From: Magicicada septendecula
Lineage: Eukaryota > Arthropoda > Insecta > Hemiptera > Cicadidae
DNA: 64,000 bases
Reading direction: 5' to 3'
NCBI GenBank assembly: GCA_034769895.1
Contig: CM068368.1
Coordinates: 690,695,877 to 690,759,876, forward strand
Shown: positions 56,741-64,000 of the stretch, one piece after another
Numbering within the stretch: position 1 is the first letter of the stretch
How the letters are laid out: each line of letters starts with the position of its first letter
Translations under genes and position numbers: made by a program
The notes under the pieces: generated by a model
Seen by the model: only the letters and a program-made list of their open reading frames with translations
Told to the model about the DNA's origin: nothing
Database searches by the model: none

Positions 56741-58851
56741 ATGCACAGGAGAGCTACATCAAGGAAAAGGGCTATGGAGGCCGAGCAGGAGGTAGACATG
56801 GAAGATAAAGAGCCGACACCAGTGGAAGATGTGGAGTCAATGTTACCGCCAGCAGAACCAAACAAGCCTGCACCACAGAAGGAACAGCCAGAGAAATCCA
56901 CCACAAAGGAAGAGACAAAATTGGATAGAATGATGGAGATGTTACTCAGAGAATTTAAAACGACAAAGGAAGAGTTGGGTAATAAAATGGAAGAAAATAG
57001 TAAGAAGATGGAGGAGAAAGTGGACGAAATAAAAAACGAAAATAAATTATTAATGGAGGAAAATATTAAGAAGATCGAGGAGAAGATGGAGGAAAATATT
57101 CAGAAGATTGAGGAGAAAATGGAGGAAATAAAAACTGATAATAAACAATCGAAGGAGGAATTGACCCAGATAAGCCAAAAACTGGAAGAAACCAATAAAA
57201 AGATGGAGAATAATAGTCAACAATTAAGAGAAGAATTAAGAGAGACGAACCAAGAAAATATGAACCGATTAGACGGAAAGATGGAAGCATTGAAGGAAGA
57301 ACTGGGGCAGAAGATAGCTGAAAATAATGTAACAATCAGCAAGAAGGTAGAAGAGGAATTAACGGTAATCGAACAAAAGGTTACAAGAGCTGACGAAAGA
57401 TGGAGTCAAACCGAACGAGAAGTACAGAGTATCAAGACAGAAATAAACACGAAGGTTAACAACATTGAAGAAACGACTAGGAAGACGTTGGAGGAAAGAC
57501 TAATAGAAACACGGGAAGACTGGGAGCGAGTGCAGGACCGATTCACAGAAAAATGCGATGGCATCGAAGCTACTGTGACCAGTATCAACAGTCAGGTGCG
57601 ACAGAACCAAACAGATATAGACCTGTTCCACAGTCGACCGACAAACATTACCAGTTGTCCTAACAGCGAGAATCGTGAAGGAATTAACTTCAGGTTTTAT
57701 AAAAACAAACCAATGGAGTTCCTAGCCAGAATCGAAGAGTACTTCACCAAACACAGAGGTAATCGCTGGAGGGAGAATAAAGAAGTGCTTGACGAATTGT
57801 TCACAAGGAGATAGCAGATAATTGGTGGATGGCGATAAGAGACGAAGTGACCGACTACCAACAATTCAAAAGGCTATTCAAAGCCAAATATTGGTCTGAA
57901 TCAACACAAAATATCGCCAGAGACGGGATCTGTCATGGAAAATACAACCTGTATGGAAACCAGACTCTAACGGCGTACTTCTTGGGAAAGGTGTGCGTGG
58001 CCAAACATCTAGAGCCCAGAATACCGGAAGAATGCCTGGTCAGCAAGCTCTCATACCATTATGAGCAAGATATAATAAGAGCTAGGAGAAACAGTCAAAT
58101 AAAGACTGTGCAAGCTATGACCGAGCTCTTAGAAATGTATGAGCACGAAGACTATTACCGCCAAAGTCGCAGGAGATATGACAAGCCGGAACCAAGAAGT
58201 AACACCAATAATTTGAATAATAATAATCGGCAGAATGTGGGCAACAACAATAATTATAATTCCGCAAATCGGAATAATGCCGAATACAATTATAACACCC
58301 GTAATAACAATAATTTACTTAGATTTAACAACAATAATAATAATAATGTTCCTCACATTAATAATAATGACAACAACAACAACAATAATAATAATAATAA
58401 TAACCGTCCACAAAACAACAACGGTTATTATAATAATAATCGTAACTATGTTCCAAATGGTCAGAGGAACCCCAACCTTTCTAATAACAATTATCATGGT
58501 AACTATAACCGGAATTACCCGAATGGAGGTAATAACAATAATTACAGGACATATCGACCCCATATTAACTACATCAGAGCGGAAGGCGGTGGACAGAGGA
58601 GGTACCAGCCTCAACGAAGGAGCCGATACTACGAGTACGAGACCTTTCAACGAAGTCAGGGAAGTAATCGTTACAGAGAGTATGAGCCCAGACGTAGTTC
58701 CAGCCTGGACAATCAGCGAAGACTACCTGTAACAGAAGCCCAACAGGACGATCGTGCTGAACCAAACGAAGCAGTCTCAGGACTCCAAGCCGATGCTTCC
58801 AACGGCCTAATCCGTAATGATGCGGAACATTTAAACGAACGGAGGCAGTAA
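56741..58851 (+). pseudogene. gag: Element 3 gag, broken by frameshift
   Basis: Part one (56741-57814, 357 codons) starts with an acidic/basic leader and a long Glu/Lys-rich coiled coil (about residues 50-290), then INFRFYKNKPMEFLARIEEYF, the start of a retrotransposon capsid domain. Near 57803-57815 one-base changes shift the frame. Reading continues at 57829-58851 with DEVTDYQQFKRLFKAKYW and a REC-like CHGKYNLYGNQTL segment of the same domain. The tail is a long Asn-rich stretch built from AAT/AAC codons (about 58200-58560) and an Arg/Tyr/Ser-rich end. No zinc knuckle is present. Gag would form the particle that packages the element RNA. The Asn run may be codon-repeat expansion. Confidence 0.8.
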
Positions 58852-58952
58852 TAAACTCCAATAACCCTTTACTGCTCCAATCTGCTGGGTTTAACCAAGA
58901 AAGAAATTCGAAGAAAAACAGAAAAAATTTTACTATAATATACAGTAATTAT

Positions 58953-59621
58953 TTGAAAGATATCCGTAAGGACCTGCTAGAAGAAAGCGAAATTAATATT
59001 AATAATGATAACAGTGAAATAATATATATAATTGCAGAAATTGAGGGTATTTCTGTCCCTATAATGATAGACACTGGAGCCAATGTCTCTATAATAAATC
59101 GAAATGAGTTGGACCGGATACAGCAGGAATGCCACAAAAACTTACCGGTACTACCTATTAATAATATTGTACTTGTAGGAGCTACCGGCCGACAGAACAA
59201 GACCATAAGAAAACAGGTATCCCTAAGTGTCAACAGTCAGGGCATTAGTGTGGATATGATATTTCTTGTTGCAGCCGGATTACCTTTCAACATCATGATA
59301 GGATGTGACATATTGCGCAGAAACTCAGCAGTTATCGACCTGTGCCGAGGAAAGGTATCACTCTTTGCTGAAGGTTCGACCTGGGTAGCCAATTTAACTA
59401 ACAACAAAATGTTAGACTCCAGACAACTTCTCGACCACCAAAATAAGGTGAATTACTTGTCCAACTACTCAACAAACAACAAGCCAGTACACCAGGATTC
59501 GGAGGATGACCTATGGCAACAAAAGATTCAGGAGATACGTAACTTCCAGTGCCACAATACTAACGAGCAATTAAAGGAAAACCAGCTGAATCAATTGGTC
59601 GAAATATATGAAAAATATTGA
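58953..59621 (+). pseudogene. pol: Element 3 protease region of pol
   Basis: Aspartic protease with active site IMIDTGANVSIINRNEL (Asp at residue 40 of this frame) and the later flap-like VLVGATG and second-half FNIMIGCDIL-RNSAVID. There is no ATG at the start; the frame opens at a TTG, so it was probably translated through frameshifting from gag. It ends at TGA 59619-59621, just before AVFSDEPGK. In element 1 the aligned residue is Arg (RFREVFDESPGK), so the stop fits a CGA to TGA mutation. The frame is the same as the downstream RT. Confidence 0.8.
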
Positions 59622-62235
59622 GCTGTATTTTCGGACGAACCTGGAAAGATCCGAAACTACCAATGTTCCATACGATTCAGAGAACCGGTAGAATTTAACC
59701 GAAAGTCGTATCCTATATCACAGTCTTTGAAGGAAGCCGTACGCACAGAGATCCAGAACATGATCAGTAGAGACATCATCGAGAGCAGTCAATCGCCATA
59801 CACTAGCCCAATTGTGGCTATACAAAAGAAAAATGGAAAGGTAAGGCTTTGCCTTGACGCACGTGAGATAAATAAAATGATAATTAACGATCGTACCTCA
59901 CCTGGCAAAATTGATGAGATTTTGAAGAGGTTCCACGGAACACGATTCATTACCACGTGGGATACCGTCTGCGGCTATTGGCAAGTGGAGTTGCACCCAG
60001 CAAGCCGGCAATACATGGCGTTCATCTTCGAAGGGCGCAATTATCAGTTTAAGAGGTTGCCCTTCGGGTTGGTGAACTCAGTAGCTGTTTTTGTCGCCTG
60101 TATGGATCATATACTAGGACCAGAAGCGCTCCAATTCACGACTGTCTATGTTGATGATCTGCTAATAACATCAACCAACTGGGAAGAACACTGTTACCGT
60201 GTGGAGCATGTCTTGAAGAAGTTTGCTGAAAATAATGTTACCCTTAAACTAGACAAGTCCAAGCTTATAGCTAAAGAAGTACAATTCTTGGGTTTCCAGC
60301 TAAACAGTCAAGGAATAACACCATCAACAGAAAAGGTAGACGCCATACAACGATTCCCTATACCAAAAAACAGAAGGCAACTACAATCATTTTTAGGCCT
60401 GTGTAACTATTATAGGAAGTTCCAAAATAATTATTCCGAACTGACGGCCCAGTTTCAGTACCAGTTATCGTCCAAGAATAAATGGCGATGGGATCAAGAA
60501 CAAGACGAAACCTTCAAATCAATTAAGGAGAAGTTCTTAGAAGCAGTAATGCTCAACCATCCAGATTTTAACCGACCCTTCTTTCTAAACTGTGACGCTA
60601 GTAACATTAGCTTGGGGTCAACACTGTACCAAGAAGATGAAAGTGGAAACCATCTAGTAGTGAGCTTTGCTAGCAGAACCCTTAACCAGTGTGAAAAGAA
60701 CTATAATGTGACGGAAAAAGAACTGCTAAGCGTAGTCTTTGCCTGCGGGAAGTTTCGGACGTATATCCTCGGATATCCAGTGACCGTTCGAACAGATCAC
60801 AAATCAATATCATTTCTGAGAAGATGCAAATTAAGCCATGGTAGATTGACCAGATGGGTACTCGCCCTGCAGGAATACGATATACAGTGGGAGTATGTTC
60901 CTGGAAGTAAAAATGTAGTAGCCGACGTATTGTCGAGAGTGAATCTGGAAGAACAAACGTTCGAAGGCGAAAAGGAGAGCATCTTAAAAATTTATAATAT
61001 TATTAAGGACAGATCCGATTTAGAAAAGATAGTGCAGGACATCAGCAAACACCAGCAGTCCGACCCGAAGTTAAACCACATTAAACTTCGTCTCTCCAAC
61101 CTAGATGACACAATAAACAAATTTTATTGTATACATAATGGAATTTTATTCATCAAAACATCCCTTGATGAAGAGGTATGGAAGATCATGATCCCTACTA
61201 CGATCGAAAAGGATATCATCCTGGACTATCATCTACGATACGGTCACATGGGAGCCATGAAGGTGATCAAGGCGATAGAAGAGAATTGTCATATAAAAAG
61301 TATCAATAGAAAGACGAGAAACTACCTCAAAACCTGTCTGATCTGTCAATTGGTGAAAACCAACAATGAGAGAAAGGAGGGTATGATGATACCAATTACC
61401 TCACAAGCCAAACTGGAAAAGGTCTTCCTGGACATATGTGGTCCATTTCCCCGCAGTGGCGGACGCCATCGATACAAATATATTATTATCATGATGGATC
61501 ATTTCACCAAATTTACAAAACTGTACCCTGTGAATAGAGCCACCACTTTGAAGACTCTAGGAATAATAACTAATCATTACATTCCAGAGATAGGGAGCCC
61601 GGCATCCATAATCACAGACCATGGAACGCAATTTAAGTGTTGGAGGTGGAGAAACACTCTGAATACATTGGGCATTAAGACATACAAGACATCTGTCTAC
61701 CACCCCAGCAGCAATCCAGCGGAGAGGGTACTGCGAGAAGTTGGAAGAATATTACAGACTTATTGCTATAATAAACAAAAGAAGTGGCAAGAATATTTAT
61801 TAGCTACTGAAGAATTCCTTAATTTGTCATATCACCCCGCTATAGGTACCACGCCATACACGGCAATGTATGAAAAACCACCTCCAAGAGAAATACAAGT
61901 CATAATAGAGTTCCCCATGAGTCAAGAATACAAATTCAATCGAATCAGATTCTACAATAAATTGGCAGAAGACCAGGAAAGGCGCAAGAACAAATATCAA
62001 AAGGCGATTAAGAAAATAATAAGCTATGAAGTCGGAGAAAAGGTACTGCTAAAAAACAGGGAATTACCCAGTACTTTGGAAGGCTACCAAAAAGTTGTTA
62101 CTGCTGTATACCGGCCCATACCTGATTATTAAAAACAATAATAACAATACGTATGTACTAAAGGATATCATTTCAAATAAAGTAAAAGGAACTTATAATC
62201 AGTTATCCATTAAAAAATATTTAGAGGAAAAATAA
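59622..62235 (+). pseudogene. pol: Element 3 pol: RT, RNase H, integrase
   Basis: In the same frame as the protease. RT has TTWDTVCGYWQVEL (first Asp) and YVDD at 60147-60158. RNase H has NCDASNISLGS and TDHKSISFL. Integrase has a GHMGAMKV-CLICQ zinc region, VFLDICGPFPRSGG, ITDHGTQFK and YHPSSNPAERVLREVG, again with 34 residues between the last Asp and Glu. The frame shifts near 62085-62100, and the true end (LLLLYTGPYLIIKNN, then TYVLKD and IKKYLEEK) is read in the next frame to TAA at 62233-62235. All catalytic residues are still there, but the TGA before RT and the late frameshift make this copy defective. It is a relative of element 1, clearly diverged. Confidence 0.88.
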
Positions 62236-62990
62236 GAATAAATTTCAAAATTCCAAAAATTAGTAAGGACAACTTACACAAATCATTTGAAAGATTATTA
62301 TGAATGAGAAAAGAATTTGGATGAATAATAATTTCAAAATTCAAAAATCAGTAAGTACAACTTACACAAATCATTTGAAAGATTATTATGAATGAAAAAA
62401 GAATTTTGATGAATAAATAAATTTTCAAAATTCAAAAATCAGTAAGGACAACTTACACCAAACATTCGAAGACTATTATGAATGAGAAAAGAATTTGAGG
62501 AATAATAAATTTCAAAATTCCAAAAATTAGTAAGGACAACTTACACAAATCATTTGAAAGATTATTATGAATGAGAAAAGAATTTGGATGAATAATAATG
62601 TCAAAATCCAAAAAATTAGTAAGGACAACTTACACAAATCATTTGAAAGATTATTATGAATGAAAAAAGAATTTTGATGGAATAATAAATTTTCAAAATT
62701 CAAAAAACTTAGTAAGTACAACTTACACAAAACATTCGAAGAATTATGAATAAATAAAAAGAATTTTGATGAATAAAAAATACTTCCAAAATTAAAACAT
62801 TAGTAAGTACAACTTACACTGATCATTCGAAGACTATTATGAATGATGAAAAAAGAATTTTGATGAATAAATATGTTCAAAATTCAAAACCAATAATAAG
62901 TACAACTTACACCAAAATATTTGAAAAGCAACTATGAATAAGAAAGAATTTAGTTGAATAAAAATATCTAAAGTTAAAAAATAGTAAGCT
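62200..62990 (+). repeat. tandem repeats, 88-93 bp unit with hairpin, after pol
   Basis: The hairpin word GTAAG-(G/T)ACAA-CTTAC starts at about 62263, 62351, 62442, 62530, 62619, 62712, 62803 and 62896, so eight units. Each unit also has TTATGAATGA, AAAGAATTT-GATGAAT and TCAAAATTC words. Unit length varies and is not a multiple of three, so the repeat is not coding. Confidence 0.85.
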
Positions 62991-63710
62991 CATATCATTA
63001 CTCATACAAATGATGAGAAATAACTCTGAAATATGGAAAAAGATTTTGTAAGAAAGAGATACAATATTCTAAAGGAGAAAGGAAACCAGAATATCATATG
63101 ACTTAATCGAAACAACTTGACCAAACTCACAAAGAAAATAATTTAATAAAAATGGAACAATGAAGAAGGACCAACTCAGTAAAGACCAAATAGTGAAACC
63201 AGAAACCAAAAAACTCTGATACTATTAATGATAATGTTGTTGCAATAACCACTGTTATAGTGAAAGTGATAAAGAATTAATTCATGTTATACCATGAGCA
63301 ATAAAAATAACTCATTGGATACCAGATGGTAGAAAGAATAAATATAAATACTAATTACTATGTAAACATGATGAAATGATGAAATGTATATTATACCACA
63401 TACCTAAACTACCTAATATGGAATAAGCTTTAAGAGAGAAGAAGAGTCAAGTGTATAAGAGTATTAATTAATATAAGTATTATGAAGTGAAGAATCTAAA
63501 GATGTTTATTTTAGTCAAAAATGACTACTTTTACTGTTTATTTATTTTTATGACTGGATGTAGAAAATGCCATCAGTCTTATATTTTGAGCAGAGATGAT
63601 AATGCCTCTAGACTCAATTAATTGAAGTGTTGGACAGCAGGGGTTGAAGCCAAAAGTGCCACTCTGAACTGTTCCAATTAATTTGTTAGGGAATGTTAGG
63701 GAGTAAACAT
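62991..63710 (+). other. A-rich noncoding end of element 3
   Basis: No gene seen. It ends in GTTAGGGAATGTTAGGGAG and AAACAT, a purine-rich tract right before an LTR start. Confidence 0.45.
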
Positions 63711-64000
63711 TGTAGCGGGTCAAATTTTGGGTGTTTTTATTTTCAATAGTATGGGATAATTATATTTTTATTCATTTCATTTTCGGTCGGGAGCCTTATA
63801 AAATATGACGAAATAACTGTATTATTGTGCAACGTATAATAGTCAGTGTAACAGAACAGTGAAACAAAGCAATAAGGCGCAGTTGTTGTTGAGGAATGCG
63901 GCAGAGCATTTGCACCTCCACCAAAATTCTAAGAACTCTGTACATGTGTGTCAACGCTCAAGCGCAACTACACCTGCACGCGCTCAAAGGACGCTCTCGA
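63711..64000 (+). repeat. LTR start, cut by window end
   Basis: TGTAGCGGGTCAAATTTTGG is close to the TGTAACGGGCCTAATTTTGG start of LTR1. The next 60 bp (GGGATAATTATATTTTTATT, then CATTTCATTTT) match the element 2 LTR start (GGGATAATTGCATTTTTATT). It may be the 3' LTR of element 3 or the 5' LTR of a following element. The rest is outside the window. Confidence 0.65.

Noticed and set aside
58235-58732. 165-aa Ile/Thr-rich ORF
   Set aside because: Shifted-frame reading of the Asn-rich AAT/AAC codons of gag.
62240-62960. Regular repeats resembling a CRISPR array
   Set aside because: Units are directly adjacent, drift in length and sequence, have no unique spacers, and lie in a eukaryotic retrotransposon.

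Overview
This is nuclear DNA from a multicellular animal, most likely an insect with a large, repeat-laden genome. The evidence is spliced exons with GT-AG borders, long CA, GT and GA microsatellites, AT-rich noncoding DNA, and mobile elements typical of arthropods (Ty3-type LTR elements, piggyBac, Tigger/pogo, a Mutator-like element and a Penelope-like element). There is no operon structure. The order of insect cannot be fixed from this sequence alone.

One conserved host gene is recognisable: three consecutive C-terminal exons of Trub2 (mitochondrial mRNA pseudouridine synthase) on the minus strand at 42283-42499, 27517-27653 and 11860-12125. All splice junctions keep the frame. The N-terminal exons, including the one with the catalytic Asp, were not found and probably lie to the right, perhaps outside the window. 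The two introns seen whole are 15.4 and 14.6 kb and are mostly mobile elements. Every coding element in them runs antisense to Trub2.

Layout: 1.8-2.7 kb, end of a degraded Ty3-type element with its 3' LTR. 3.2-4.5 kb, a palindromic cluster of Penelope-like fragments with four hammerhead-like cores. 5-10.5 kb, AT-rich DNA with LTR relics, then a (CA)83 tract. 11.8-12.1 kb, last Trub2 exon. 12.6-14.5 kb, decayed piggyBac. 15.0-27.4 kb, element 1, a rearranged three-LTR Ty3-type element with an intact pol ORF. 27.5 kb, Trub2 exon. 28.8-31.1 kb, a near-perfect palindrome and a deleted Mutator-like element. 31.5-42.0 kb, a DNA transposon with 36-bp inverted repeats whose transposase is split by element 2 (32817-40771), an LTR element that carries a 459-aa ORF but no pol. 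42.3 kb, Trub2 exon. 43-52.9 kb, mostly noncoding LTR-type relics. 52.9-55.3 kb, a complete Tigger/pogo transposon with an intact transposase. 56.5-62.2 kb, element 3, a Ty3-type element with broken gag, pro and pol, followed by hairpin-bearing tandem repeats. 63.7-64.0 kb, the start of an LTR related to that of element 2.

The most unusual signal is a noncoding segment shared by element 1 (about 22.48-23.8 kb) and element 2 (about 36.54-36.97 kb). It folds into a series of hairpins, and several stems carry paired compensatory changes between copies. This points to a conserved structured RNA in the 3' noncoding part of these retrotransposons. I do not recognise it as a known RNA family.
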